A stretch of 64,000 bases of DNA, taken from assembly GCA_014529385.2 (NCBI GenBank), contig CM043958.1:125647817-125711816 (forward strand). The letters are read 5' to 3'. Numbering within the stretch: the stretch's first letter is position 1; every line of letters begins with the position of its first letter. The position numbers were made by a program, and so were the translations under genes. The notes below the pieces were generated by a model. It worked only from the letters and a program-made list of their open reading frames with translations, did no database searches and was not told the origin of the DNA. This stretch comes from Adiantum capillus-veneris. Taxonomy: Eukaryota; Streptophyta; Polypodiopsida; Polypodiales; Pteridaceae. Positions 34,625 to 45,772 of this stretch are shown here, one piece after another.

Positions 34625-34681
34625 TAAATTGCCCATCCCCTAGCCTGCTAGATCATTCATGATCAGCAAAGCAAAAAGTGA

Positions 34682-35610
34682 TATTTTGAACTTTTCATTT
34701 ATCTTTGCTAAAGCCCTATCTTGCATCTGTCAATAATACTCCAATGCACTCATCCTATCCAGATGAACCTCTTGTAATTGTAAGAGTCTCTCTTTGAATG
34801 TATCACTAGACTACTCAAGCAACTTCTCTAACATCTTGACCGCAGGCAACTCTACTTCCAGAGGCAATAGTGCTTCCTTTCCATATACCAAATGAAATGG
34901 AGTAGACCCTGTATATGTCTTCATCGAAGTACGGTAAGCCCATAATGTACTAGGCAATTCCAAGTCCCAGTTCTTTCCTTGGTGCTTTGTCACTTTTGAA
35001 AGAATTTGTACCCACTCACCATTGAATGTTTCATTTAAGCCATTACATTGGGGATAATAAGGAGTGGTATACTGGTGCCGACTCTTCATCTTCGGCAATA
35101 AAAAGTCTAATAGTTTAGCTCTAAAGCCTTGTCCCTTATCCGAAAGTAGCTCTAGTGGCACCCCAAACCTGCAACATATTTCATCGTACACAAATTTTGC
35201 CACATCCTTTGCAGTGATTTGTTTAACTGCTGTTATAGCCTCTACCCATCTAGAGAGATAGTCCACTGCAATCAAAATATAGCCTTTGCCCCTGCTTGTG
35301 ATAGGTAACGGGCCGATTGCATCAACCCCCCACTTTTTAAACACATCAAACGCCATAATGGTTTTTCGTAGCTCTGGCTTCAACACTCTCTTCCCAAATG
35401 CTTGACACGTATTGCAAGACCTACACCAATGGTAAAAATACTTGTGCAAACTAGGCTATACATACCCCTCTTGCAATATCTTATGCAAGGTGATCTTTAG
35501 AGAAAAATGTCCGCCACATGTGCCTTCATGATTCTCTTCCAACACTCTATAAAGCTCCTCCAGACAAGATACACGTCTCAACAGGAAATCAGCCCCTTTC
35601 ATGTACAAGA
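34682..35610 (-). pseudogene. Tat-type integrase (element C)
   Basis: The zinc-binding module spans HEGTCGGHF to CRSCNTCQ and is cut by a TAG where other copies have tryptophan (GYV*PSLHKY, about 35454). The catalytic core shows GVDAIGPLP, LLSDKGQGF and PQCNGLNE, retaining the D, D, E residues. It continues through WAYRTSMKTYTGSTPFHLVY and LPLEVELPAVKML to a short C-terminal stretch LLQLQEVHLDRMSALEYY, then a TGA and NEKFKIS, after which coding is lost. Confidence 0.8.
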
Positions 35611-36350
35611 CATCACCAATCAATTTGTACCTGGATGCTCTATGCACAAAACCATACTTCTTAGACTTGTGAATGTCCTTCGGAATGATTCCTATTAGCA
35701 AAAAATCCTCTTCTTGAGCCAAACTTTCCCAGCCATGATAAAGAGGTAAATTGGTCCTCAACACAAATAGATCCACAATCATGCTTTGAGCTGATTCATG
35801 TGCCGCTCCATTTAGAGCACGTTCAATGTGTCTGATGCTCCATTCTTTGAACTTTTTTAACAGGCCTTTAACTCTGAAACACATTTCCTTCAATGAGGTG
35901 ATCTTGCTCTTCCACACACCCAACACTTGCTTCACAACTAACAAGGCATCACCTTTTATGCTCAGCCTTCTAATCCCATGCTTCAATCAAATGTGTAATC
36001 TGGATTCTAAAGTAGCATATTCAGCCTCATTGTTGTTACTATGCGCATCCAATTTTAGCCCTCTCTTGCATACTAGCTTCCCCTCTGGATCATAAAGTGC
36101 TATACCCCTAAAGCCGCATCATGGCTCTTTCTGTATGAGCCATCAAAGAACAACACATGTGCATTGCTGATTTGTGGCACTTCTTCAACTACTCTTCTCA
36201 CCACCTCTTCCTTAACAAGGAGGGGATTCTCCTTGTAATTTAGCAGATCAGCTAGGGTAGCCCTTGTACTATCCTCCACTAGAAAAGAGAACTCAAACTC
36301 TTGCAACTCAATTACCCATTTCTTGACCACATTTGACATGTTAGTGCCAT
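35456..36350 (-). pseudogene. RNase H domains of element C
   Basis: Minus-strand text includes KKWVIELQEFEFSFLVEDST and LLNYKENPLL at the end of the first RNase H (36100-36339). A plant Tat-type second RNase H follows: VLFFDGSYRKSHDAALGV, NNNEAEYATLES, IKGDALLVVKQVLGVW and RHIERALNGAAHESAQ. An in-frame stop and a frame change lie between 35986 and 36100. The second RNase H is a hallmark of the Tat lineage. Confidence 0.75.
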
Positions 36351-36497
36351 TAATTAATTATGGCAAAAAGGCGTAACTTGTAAAGAAAACAAAAGGTCGT
36401 AGTAGCAAGTAATCACAAAATCGTCGCGACAAGCAAATATTACACTGGCCATCACTAGCTCTACTTCCGAGAATTTTTTCTCTACTACCAACTTCAC

Positions 36498-37318
36498 TCA
36501 GCTTGCACAATACACTGGCCTCATATAATGGCTGCCCTTCCCCTTTTGCAATAGCATGGCTCCAACTACATCATTCCCTACTGATGGATTTACATAAAAT
36601 GCTTGCTCCCAATCAGGAGCCTGCATGGCTGACAACCCCCCTAACACCTCTTTCACCTCTTGAAACACTTCTTCATACTTGTCATCCCATTGAAATGGAT
36701 CATGCTTTGCCACTTGTTGTAATGGATAAAGGAGCTGCGAAGACAATGGAATGAACCGCGCCATGTACTTCACTTTGTGTATAAAGGTTGCCAATTGCTT
36801 TGTACTCGTAGGTGATGGAAGAAGAATAATAGACTTAACCTTGTCTGGATCAGCCTCAATGCCATTTTCTAAAACCATATGGCCCAATAACTTCACCCTT
36901 GGCTGTGCTAGATGATATTTCTTTGGATTTAGTTGTCCTCCACATTCATCATATTGAGCCAATACCATCTGCAGCTTCTCATGGTGTTCAGCCGGGTAGC
37001 AATAACAACCCCATGGCGTAATGAAAGTTGTCTTTGTTCGGTCTTTAAGAGAAATCTTCAATTGAAAATAGCCTGAAAAACCATCACACACATTGTACCC
37101 CTCATAACCTAGCACTAAATCCAAGATCTGATTGAGGAATGGAAGAGGTTATAGGTTCTTCTTAGTGGCTGCATTTAAGGGTTTAAAATCTACACAAATC
37201 CTCCACTTTCCATCCTTCTTTCGACTGACCACTACTGGACTCACCCATTCTGTGGTTTCCACTGGGACTATGAACCCCGCCTTCAATAACTTGTCCACCT
37301 CTTCCCGCTGACGGGAGT
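36498..37318 (-). pseudogene. Reverse transcriptase of element C, lacking the YxDD box
   Basis: Minus-strand motifs are LKAGFIVPVETTEWVSPVVV, KKDGKWRICVDFKPLNAATK (then a TAA), YNVCDGFSGYFQLKISL and TPWGCYCY. The last should lead through MPFGLTNAP and a YxDD box. Instead it jumps directly to AEHHEKLQMVLAQYDECGG, so roughly 40-45 residues with the catalytic aspartates are deleted in frame. LLGHMVLENGIEADPDKVKS and the first RNase H follow. No polymerase activity is possible. Confidence 0.83.
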
Positions 37319-37518
37319 AAAGCAAAACCCGGAGCCCCGACGGCCTCTAAAACATCGGGGACCGAATGGAGCGCCTCGAGCCTGTCATGGTAAAGCAAAC
37401 AGGGGCACCACCTAGCTTCAGCGGCTAGGACGCAAACAACACACCACCATAACAAAGTTTTCATCCAAGAGAGATGGATGCTTGGGAGTAATGATGAAGA
37501 GGAAAGGGAATGAGATCA

Positions 37519-37555
<37 letters not shown>

Positions 37556-38863
37556 GGGAGGGGGTATAGCGGCTTAGTACTTAGGCACCACAAAAGGATG
37601 GCGAATCCGCACACCCTTCACACATACACAAGCTCACTCCAAACACAAGATTAGGTGGCGATTCCGAACACCTCACATGGGAAAAACATTGCAAGAAAAC
37701 ATACTCACAAAACCTCAAGCTTTATTTAGAGAATAAGGCGATGAAATAGGGACCATAGGGTAGGGGAATGAGAAGGGAGAGAGTGGTAGAGCACATGGAG
37801 GATAGGTGGGAGTTGATGGCGAAGACTCGCACGAGGGTTATGGCCATCATCCTTCATTTATTTGCCCTTCATCTTCCATAGCCAAGGGTGTAGAGGTCAT
37901 GCTCAAGACAAGCATGGTGATTGCGGTGATGGTGATGGTGAGGGTGTGTGTGTGTGCACTAGGCACACACAGTGCATAGTGTGTTCTTTGGTGATGTTGT
38001 GTGTGTCTTTAGTGTGATGGTGACCCCTCTTTATATAGAGGAGGAGGGGGGAGGAATTCTAGAATTTAGAAATAAAGAAATCATTATCTACATAGGCCAT
38101 GTGACTGTGGGCCCCACTTGTCTGGCTGTGTGTATATGTGCCCGAACAGAAGTCTCATGAGAGAGAGACTAAGAGAGAGAGATGGGTTGATGAAAAAAAG
38201 TGAGAGGTGACATGGAGAATAAAGTAATTACAAGAGGGGAGTGTGTTCAGAGGTGAATCTGTGTGCAGATGTGTGTGAACACAAGAAAAATCAAGTAACC
38301 ACTGGGTGGGGATGGGTGTGTGTGCACCTTTTTCAGTGAAACTGAGTGTGTGTGATTGTGGGGAAGGTTATTTAGCTACAAGACAAGAGATATGGCGCCC
38401 TTTAGAGAGAGAGGGGGGTATTTGGGTCATGGAATATGATAGGAGAGAGAAAGAGGGGGTGGGGTATACTATTTTGGAAGATAGGGTAAGTTGCATGTGA
38501 GTTAGGGTGCATTATTGGTGAGTTATAATGCATTATTGGTGAGAGGTGGGGTAGCTTGAGGGGAGAGATAAAGGAGAAAGGACAAGGGGAAGAGAGAGGG
38601 GGTTGACCTTTTGAGTGGAGGAGAGGAAAAGGGTCACACGGCGGGGCAACAGTGAAGAAAAAAGGAGGCAAGGTGGGGATGGGCTACCCCGCAGGCATGA
38701 GGTGGCCTATTTTACCTTTCTTATATATTTACATAATCATACTTTATTTTTTTCTTACTTTTTCCAATGCCTTTTATCACTCCCTCCCTAAGAGGGGGTT
38801 TTCATGCGGTGGGGACGAGAGAAGAGGGGTATGGGAGCTTGGCCTGTGAAAAGTCCCCCATCA
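37319..38863 (-). repeat. 3' LTR of element D (1545 bp)
   Basis: On the minus strand it begins TGATGGGGGACTTTTC directly after a purine tract and ends CTCCCGTCA, giving matching inverted ends (TGATGGG and CCCGTCA). The end coincides exactly with a break in the RT of element C. A TATATAGAGG box lies near 38028 and a GA microsatellite at 37521-37551. The flanking five bases CCCGC (37314-37318) would be its target duplication. Confidence 0.7.
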
Positions 38864-38882
38864 TTAGCCCTCCCCTTTTGGC
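38864..38882 (-). other. Polypurine tract of element D
   Basis: On the minus strand GCCAAAAGGGGAGGGCTAA immediately precedes the TG of the LTR. Confidence 0.75.
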
Positions 38883-38921
38883 TAGAGGCATTCATGTCTC
38901 TAGCTCATCTGCTTGGTCAAA

Positions 38922-40529
38922 TCAAAGAAAATAAGGTTTAAGTCGCCAACCATTTACCCTGGTTTTATGAAGTTTTCCATCAGCCTCCATAAGCTGGTTT
39001 CTTCCATTGGCATACTTTTTCCTGACGACGAAAGGACCTTCCCATCGGAGTAGGAGTTTCTTATCCTTGCGCATGTCGAAGCGATTGTCGTAGCGGAGCA
39101 CCAACATTTTTTTCTTCAATTCTTTTTTTCGGAGATGCTCGTTAAAGCTAAGCCGTCTATGCTCTGCTTGTGCTGCATAATAATTTTTTTCTTCTTCTCT
39201 ATCCAGCTGCAGTCTTTCCAAGTTGATGATGTGATCTCTCAAATGCATGTTGGGATGTTGAAGCTAGCTTGCCATTACTCTGAGACTTTGTAGTTGCACT
39301 TCAATGGGCAAGATTGCTTCCTTACCAAATACTAGATGATACGGTGTGAATCCCAAGGATGTACGAAATGAAGTTCTGTAGGCCCATAAAGCTGGTAGTA
39401 GATACTTATCCCAGTCTCCAGGATGATTGTTTACCTGCTTGGTAATAATTTTAGAAACCATTCCATTTACCTTTTCAACTAGGCCATTACATTGAGGGTA
39501 ATATGGTGAAGAGTGCCTCCTTGTAATGCCCAGTTTCTGCATTAATTCTCCTACCAAGTCTGCTCTGAAACCTGGCCCTCTATCAGAGATGATCTCTAAA
39601 GGTGTGTCAAACCTACAGCATATGTGCTTGTAGATAGATTTAGCTACCTCTACCACTGTGATTCTAGTGGTGGCTGTAGCCTCTGCCCATCTAGTCATGT
39701 AGTCGACCCCCATGATAATGTAGAATTTTCTTGAGTTGGCCCTAGGTAATGGCCCAATGGCATCGATACCCCATTTTTCAAATGGGCCATGTGAGAGAAT
39801 AGGTGTCTGTGGTTCAGGCATAAGTGACCTAGTGCCAGCCTTTTGACACAAATTACACGTTTTGAACCAGTGGTGTACATCACGATTGAGGCTAGGCCAT
39901 ATGAAGCCTGCCTGCAAGATTTTCCTACTTGTTATGTATAGGGCAAAGTGACCACCACAAACCCCGTCGTGACAACTGGCAATTACTCCCGTGATTTCCT
40001 GAGAGAGAGGGACCTTCCTGAGTATTTGGTCCTTACCCTTATAGTACAAACCATCATTGATGAGTCGATACCTTGTGGCCTTCCGCGTCAGCCATTGCTT
40101 CTGTCCCTTTGTTAAATCTGATGGGCATTCCCTTGTTTCCAAAAAATGCATGATGTCAGGCAAGGCATCACTTCCTTGAAATAGAGGGAGCTTTAGTTTT
40201 ATTGCTCCAACCACCACTTCCTGTAGTCTTTCACTTGCTAGGGCATCTGCTTCTTGGTTTTGAGCCCTTGGGATATGGTGTATTTGAACTTCTTCAAACT
40301 TACCCAACAAGGTTTTTACACCACTTAAGTGATTCCTTAAACTAGGATTCTTGCATGTCCATGCTCCATTTACTTGCCTTACCAGAAGTAGAGCATCCCC
40401 AAATACATTAAGGCGTTGTACACCTTGTGAGATGCACCATTGTAGACCCTTGGTTAGTGCTGCATACTCAGCTTCATTGTTAGAATGTGAATCTAACAAT
40501 TGGCCCAACGAAAATACCTTTGTCATCAA
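38922..40529 (-). pseudogene. Second RNase H and integrase of element D
   Basis: The open frame 40529-39264 (421 codons) is uninterrupted. It starts with the plant Tat second RNase H (NNEAEYAALTKGLQW, FGDALLLVRQV, HHIPRAQNQEADALAS). Then comes the integrase zinc module (HDGVCGGHF ... CNLCQKAG) and a core with GIDAIGPLP, IISDRGPGF and PQCNGLVEKVNG, so all catalytic acids are intact. After a stop at about 39262 the C-terminal region 39248-38922 continues with MLVLRYDNRFDMRKDKK, KLLLRWEGPFVV and WRLKPYFL. This is the best-preserved protein in the window, although its upstream RT is broken. Confidence 0.87.
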
Positions 40530-40604
40530 AGACTACTATGCCTGCAGTTTCTTTGTCGGACGCTCGCTTGTAGGCTCCATCAAAGTAGAGAGAGTATGCT
40601 CCTT

Positions 40605-41749
40605 CTACCATCGGTGGTACTGGAGGTAATCGGACTTCTCCTTCCCTTCAAAGACTTGGTAGGTCATGAGTCCCCCCAAACTTGCCCTTGTCGTGCTTTC
40701 TACCTGTACCGTGTAGTCAAACTCTTGCAGACGAACTAGCCATTTAGTAATTCTAGCAGACACATCCATGTGTTGTACAACATAGGGAAATATTTCATCC
40801 GTGGTTAGAATCAAATTTCTTAGGCAGCAAATATGACCTAAACTTTGTAGTTGCAAATCTAAGAGCTAGGACTAAGTGTTCTACATGGGTGAAACCTTTC
40901 TCTCCTGTTGTCATCATTGGACTAGAGAAGTAGATTGGCCTCATGAAAGATGTCGTCGTATCCTTTTGGAGTAGCACAGCCCCCAATGAGTCATCACCAA
41001 CACTTGAGGTGACATAGAATTTTTCATCCCACTTAGGTGGGGAGATAGTTGGCAGAGTGGCTAAGACCTCCTTTACCTTGTTGTAGTGATGTTCGCTTTC
41101 CTCGTCCCAAGCGAAAGTTGATCTTTGAGTGAGTTGTTGCAGTGGTAGAACAAGTTGTGATAGTAGATGTATGAATCTACTTAAGTACCTCACCTTCTGT
41201 AGAAAAGAGACTAGTTGACGTGTGGTCGTTGGTGAAGGTAGGGCTATGAGTGCGGACACCTTACTTGGGTCGGCGTTGATACCTCTTGCTGAACACTCTT
41301 ATGGATGTTCCAAAGAACGGTTGAAAAACATATGTGACATATCTTTGGAATATGGTAGGTGCATTTGTGAGACCAAATGGCATAACCCTGTATGCAAAAC
41401 AACCCCATGGCATGATAAAAGTGGTTTTTAGCTGATCTTCCAAGGCTATGCGTATTTGAAAGTATCCTGAATAACCATCACAGACGGTATAGCATTCAAA
41501 ACCCGCTACTTCATTCAGAATTTCATCCAAGAAAGGGAGAGGAAAGTGGTCTCTCTTTGTAGCTGCATTTAGGGGTTTGTAGTCAACACAGACCCTCCAC
41601 TTACCATTCTTTTTAGGCGTCACCACTACGGGTGACACCCATTCTGAGTTTTCTACAGGATAGATGAATCCCGCCTCCAGCAGTTTCCTTACCTCGGCCA
41701 AGAGTGCCTTTTCTTGTATGACCCCCCAGTAGTCGTAGCTTTTGCACAA
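40605..41749 (-). pseudogene. Reverse transcriptase and first RNase H of element D, YxDD lost
   Basis: Minus-strand RT reads [75 protein letters not shown] and FQPFFGTSIRVF, then jumps into RGINADPSKVSALIALPSPT with a frame change at about 41280. The missing piece would hold the catalytic YxDD box and about 50 residues. RNase H follows (LGAVLLQKD, FTHVEHLVLALRFATTKFRS) and ends near QEFDYTVQVESTTRASLGG at about 40680. Confidence 0.83.
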
Positions 41750-42197
41750 CTGGTTTTACCCCTTCCTTCAGCTTAATATGATGTTCCACCACTGTAATTC
41801 CTGTGATTCTTTCATAGTTGTCAATGAACAGGTTAGGAAATCCCATCAACATTTGCAAAAAACTATCTTTCTCCTCAAGTGTTAATTCCGTAGACAACAT
41901 ACCCTTCAACCTACTTCCTCCTAGGCCAGGTGATTTTCTCTCCTCTTCATTGGGTTTCCCTTTTGGTGATGGATCACCAGTTGTGCTTACCCTTTGTGGA
42001 TCCTTCATAATGATACCCATCACATCAATGGAACTGTCACTTTCGTCGGTGGATGTGGTCTCCTCCTCATAACTAGAAGATTCGCTAGTGGTTTCATTTG
42101 TTGATGTTTCTAGATTCATTTGCTTCTGCTTGCCAATCCTCATGTCGTAGTAGATTGTCTCCCCTTTCTTACCGGTCATGCGTAGAAGGCCAGTACC
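41750..42197 (-). pseudogene. Protease-RT linker of element D
   Basis: An acidic Ser/Thr/Glu-rich spacer (SSSYEEETTSTDESDSSID) is followed by LTLEEKDSFLQMLMGFPNLF and VVEHHIKLKEGVKPVVQKLR, the usual lead-in to Tat RT. A one-base frame change at about 41740 separates it from RT. Confidence 0.65.
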
Positions 42198-43139
42198 CTA
42201 GTCCTGTTTTTCCTTCGTGGCCATCAACCATGGCCTTCCCAAAATTAATGGATAGCCCTCCCCCTTAGTAGGCATTACAAAAACATCTACCTCTACCTCA
42301 GTGTTGAAAGATTTTATTTTCAAGGCACTTACCACACCCACACACTTTACTTTTGCGTTGTTTGCCATCTTTGCCTTGCATGGAGAAGGCCTGTCAACCT
42401 CGAGCCCTAATCGAAGCATCATAGCTTCGCTCATTACACAGATTTGTGCACCTCCATCAATGTAGGTGTTTCCAACCCTCTTTCCTTTTATGTTTATGTC
42501 GACAATTGGAAGGATGTCATCCATGTTGCATCCTGAAATTGCTCCAGCTACCTTTGTTTTGGAGCGTCTTGTACTTACCATTTTAGACCATTGTCGCCTT
42601 ACTTTTGGTGCAAGATGTAGCAGCTCTGGCCATGTAATCTTTGGTCCTTGCTCTGCCACATCCAATGTTAGATCATAGGGCTTAGAACTTTCCCCTACCT
42701 GGAAGTCGGTGATGCCCAATTTCCGTCGTGGCCTGGATGGCCTCTTGCTAGTTTCTCTTCTCATGCTTCTCTCATCATCTGATTGTGTAGATTTCTCCCT
42801 CCTAGCTCTTTTCACAGTCATGGATTCAAGTGGTTCTAAAAAGGTTACATTCTCCTTACCCTTGTCCCTCTCCTTTTCTCTGGGTGGATCCACTACTACG
42901 GCTTTTCCTTTCTCTTCTAGCCTTATGATGTTTACAGGGCGATCAGGTGGTGGGGTTGGTGAAGGGTGGGATGGATGCTTGTAGTGGTGTCTGGGGTGGA
43001 CGTAGAATTTGTGTTGGTGGGGGTGGTGCTCGGGGTGGGGGTGTTCTTTCTCTAGGGGGTGACAATTGGTTCCTCCTACCTCCTCTATTATAGTTATCAG
43101 ATTGGTACTATGTCGGTAACATGGAAATATTAGTATCAT
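42198..43139 (-). pseudogene. Gag C-terminus and aspartic protease of element D
   Basis: The basic, proline/histidine-rich beginning is gag-like. The protease domain has NTYIDGGAQICVMSEAMMLR, where DGGA is the active-site loop typical of Tat-type elements, and the second landmark ILGRPWLM. The gag half with capsid and zinc knuckle is missing upstream of 43139. The final TAG is at about 42198. Confidence 0.72.
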
Positions 43140-43686
43140 TATGGTGAGTCAACTTCTCTTTCCAATGCAAAGAAGACATAATATGGGCATCAATCAGTAA
43201 TGCAGCCATATGATGCTCCTACTTAGATAGTCCTTAGATTCGAGTGGCACATGGTTGATAACACGGCTAATATGTGCCATTTGTTAGAAGCATGTGTATA
43301 TTCATATATGCGGTGTTTAGGTTAGTGACGCGGCCATATGAACACCATATCAAATGTATGTGCATGTATATATAGTGTTTTCTCGAGTACTATGTACACA
43401 AAATACTTGGTCAGTAACGTGATCGTGGAGAGTATATATTTCGTGTATAAATTTTCATGTGATGTCTATAGATGTTCATGTGTTCATTGTTTTTGTCAAA
43501 GTGTCTTGTATCAAATCATATTGCATATATATATATACATATAAATAGGAGAATCATAATTACTTGTCAACTACCATGTTAACAAAATTTATTCAAAACA
43601 TAATATTTTGTTCACGATATAATGCTATTTTTTTATTTAACATATTGAGCTTTGGATATCAACTTATCACACAATTAAACTTCAAT

Positions 43687-43719
<33 letters not shown>

Positions 43720-43722
43720 TCT
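43140..43722. other. Non-coding stretch with poly-C run
   Basis: AT-rich text with TATATA runs and no gene, ending in 29 consecutive C (43689-43717) and TCTCT immediately before the CACTA terminus. Confidence 0.6.
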
Positions 43723-43739
43723 CACTACAACAAAAAAAC

Positions 43740-43860
43740 GTGTTATCAACGCAGATATCGACGCGGCCCATCGCTATGCGCGTCGCTGTGAAACCAGTCG
43801 CTATTAGCGACGCGCATAGTGACGCGGATAGTGACGCACATAGCGACCACCATAGCAGAA
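43740..43860. repeat. Left subterminal repeats of the CACTA element
   Basis: Repeated words GATATCGACGCG, TAGCGACGCG, TAGTGACGCG and variants occur about every 15 bp, in both orientations. In CACTA elements such arrays bind the TNPA-type protein. Matching words lie at 50690-50850. Confidence 0.75.
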
Positions 43861-44743
43861 TTTTTTTTTCTTGGGCAAAGGGCAGGTAGCCTGGTCTGTG
43901 CCCAGTTAAAAGATGGACAGAGCCACAGCCAGACTTCCTACCCTCTGCCCAAGAAAGCGAGCAGCACCAAAATATCAACCATGCTTCCGCGCGCTGAAAT
44001 TTTGGCAGAGTTCCCTTTCTTTTTACATAAACTTTTCAAAAAAAACCATATCATGTATACGCCTCCTACATGCTATCCATGTAGGATCTCACATGAGATT
44101 TAAGGCCAATGAAAGACAACCGTACCAACTAAAAAGCATGGCCATAACTTAAAAGCATAACCATAACTTAAAACCATAACCGGCTATAATCACTTTGATC
44201 AAAACCATAATGCAGATAACCATAACCATAAACAAAATTAACAATAACCATAAGCATAACCAGAAAGAGAAACAATAACTGTCTATACAATGACAATGAC
44301 AATAATCATAACCATAAGGAAAACAATAATTGTCTGAACACTAACTGTTTGTACAAAAAAGAGACACAGAAGCGTGTCTGTGTCTCACAAAGCATATAGA
44401 TGAAATCTGGTCCACTAATGACTAGGCGTCGCAACCTGCACATAGGAAAACTCACAGAATTAGTATTGATATTACTTCACATATACTGACTTAATTAAAT
44501 CAACTCACACATATTAACATCTCACCTTAAGCGATCAACGAGACTGTAAGGCCTCCCAGTCTACAGGCTCTCCTGAAGCTTCAAGATCATTCAGTACTTC
44601 ATAGATACCTCTGCGATATCCATCTGACTCCTCCTCACGTGATGGAGCTCGATGCATCGCAAGATTCTGCGTTTATACAAAAATCAAAGTAATAAGAATA
44701 CATGATTCATCGCGTTTTAAAAAACGCCATAGTTAAGATTGGA
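43861..44743. other. Non-coding 3' region of the CACTA element
   Basis: It contains a hairpin-like pair (CTTGGGCAAAGGGCAGGTAG near 43871 with its approximate complement near 43937) and a dense run of ATAACCATAA words (44141-44330). No gene. It would be 3' untranslated or spacer sequence relative to the minus-strand genes. Confidence 0.55.
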
Positions 44744-45670
44744 TTAGAAACTCACAAACTCATAGCGAAAGGTGTCGAAGCCTCCGCTGCCAAGATGAGA
44801 TGTCCCCCTAGTCATCTGTCGTACCTGTACAGCCTCACGTTGCTGTCTGAACCGTGTGGCCACTGCCCGCTCATCCTCCCTGATCTGTAGCCACGTCTCG
44901 TGTGGGATGCCCGAAGGCTTCGGCGAGCCGGTCCTGAAAGCCTTTCGAGCTGCATCTCGTCGATGTTTGATGGTGTCCCATGCAACACCCTTGATCCACC
45001 GTGCTGAAACAACGGAAGAACCCGGAGCAGGCTGGTACTCTCTCAGGATGGTCTCCACTATGTAGGTGACTTTTTCCTTTTCTTGCTGATCCCAAGACGT
45101 CAGAATGCTGGTCGAAAACTGAAGCTCCACGAGCTGGCGAATCCGCTGTCGCATCTCAGTCCCGACTCTATCCATGTCAACAAAACCATCTCCCTGTACA
45201 GTATAGATCTTGGAGGCACTAGGATCGTGTGCCCCCCAAGGTGTCCGAGGTGTGCCAAGAGGTGTGTCGATAGGTGTGCCTGGGTAAGACGGGGGTCGTG
45301 AGCGAGGAGGGGTCGAAGCATCTGTGGACCCTCCTCCACAGCAACCACCACCTCCACCTGACGATCGCCGAGATCGGCGAGTGCGCCTGTGCTGCAGAGA
45401 TGAGGACGTACCCGCCTCTGCCCCACCCCTAGGTGTCGAAGCGGCCGTGATGGGAGAAGAAGGTGTCCTACCCATAGGCGTCCTGAACCCCGTAGACGTC
45501 CCCCCCCTAGGCGTCGGACCATCGGGTGTGAAGCCCGGAGGCGTAGTACCCGTGCCTCTGGCTACCCAGTACTGAGAAGCCTCTGCCATCTGAGCAGGCG
45601 TCATCCGTGTAACGAAGCCCATGAATGCATCTGCACTCATGGAAGCGGGATCTGGAATCTCGTCTGCCAT
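44744..45670 (-). CDS. TNPA-like second protein of the CACTA element
   Basis: An open frame of 308 codons starts with ATG at 45670. The N-terminal half is rich in Pro, Gly, Thr and Ser with repeated T-P-R-G-G motifs and a poly-Gly/Cys patch (GGGGGCCGGG). The C-terminal half (residues about 165-300) is alpha-helical and charged, with RIRQLVELQFSTSILTSW, ARWIKGVAWDTIKHRRDAAR and PSGIPHETWLQI. It resembles the plant transposase (Ptta/En/Spm, TNPA-type) proteins that bind subterminal repeats. An AG acceptor lies 9 bp before the ATG, so it probably has an upstream exon shared with the transposase gene. No stop is visible inside it. Confidence 0.68.
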   Translation of the reverse strand: MADEIPDPASMSADAFMGFVTRMTPAQMAEASQYWVARGTGTTPPGFTPDGPTPRGGTSTGFRTPMGRTPSSPITAASTPRGGAEAGTSSSLQHRRTRRSRRSSGGGGGCCGGGSTDASTPPRSRPPSYPGTPIDTPLGTPRTPWGAHDPSASKIYTVQGDGFVDMDRVGTEMRQRIRQLVELQFSTSILTSWDQQEKEKVTYIVETILREYQPAPGSSVVSARWIKGVAWDTIKHRRDAARKAFRTGSPKPSGIPHETWLQIREDERAVATRFRQQREAVQVRQMTRGTSHLGSGGFDTFRYEFVSF

Positions 45671-45679
45671 ACTAAAGTC

Positions 45680-45772
45680 CTACACAAAGAAAGTAAAATA
45701 AAGCATCAAAACACAGTTGTTTAATTAACTTTAAGCTTAATTTTAAATCAAAGTCTTCACACAAACACTTAC
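45680..45772 (-). other. Predicted 93-bp intron between the CACTA genes
   Basis: On the minus strand a perfect GTAAGTG donor starts at 45772 and a TGTGTAG acceptor ends at 45680. Splicing would create a TGA directly after GAG GCC TAT GCC, ending the transposase frame, and bring the second gene's ATG close behind. Maize En/Spm is known to make its two proteins from one spliced transcript unit. Confidence 0.5.

Larger units (their letters stand above)
33493..37318 (-). mobile_element. Ty3/gypsy Tat-type element C, interrupted by element D
   Basis: Minus-strand order is RT (37318-36498), RNase H, a second RNase H-like domain, integrase (35600-34682), then a candidate LTR (34624-33493). The RT N-terminal region is interrupted at 37318/37319 by the LTR of element D. 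The continuation of this element would be expected beyond the far end of element D, which I did not find. Confidence 0.7.
37319..43139 (-). mobile_element. Ty3/gypsy Tat-type element D
   Basis: Minus-strand order: gag C-terminus/protease (43139-42198), linker, RT with first RNase H (41749-40605), second RNase H plus integrase (40529-38922), polypurine tract (38882-38864) and 3' LTR (38863-37319). It is inserted in the RT of element C. The 5' part of gag, the primer site and the 5' LTR are not in view; 43140-43722 shows no gag, then the CACTA element starts. Confidence 0.8.

Noticed and set aside
37321-37465. GC-rich open frame continuing upstream of RT of element C
   Set aside because: The sequence is the terminal part of the LTR of element D; the frame through the junction is accidental.
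43140-43722. Search for the 5' LTR of element D (expected to start TGACGGGAG on the plus strand)
   Set aside because: No such sequence was seen here or later in the window.
44141-44330. Possible interstitial telomere repeat (ATAACC words)
   Set aside because: Plant telomere repeat is CCCTAAA; the words here vary and do not match it.
45083-45575. Open frames on both strands over the GC-rich part of the second CACTA gene (for example 45100-45522 minus and 45324-45575 plus)
   Set aside because: They are low-complexity shadows of the longer minus-strand frame 44744-45670.
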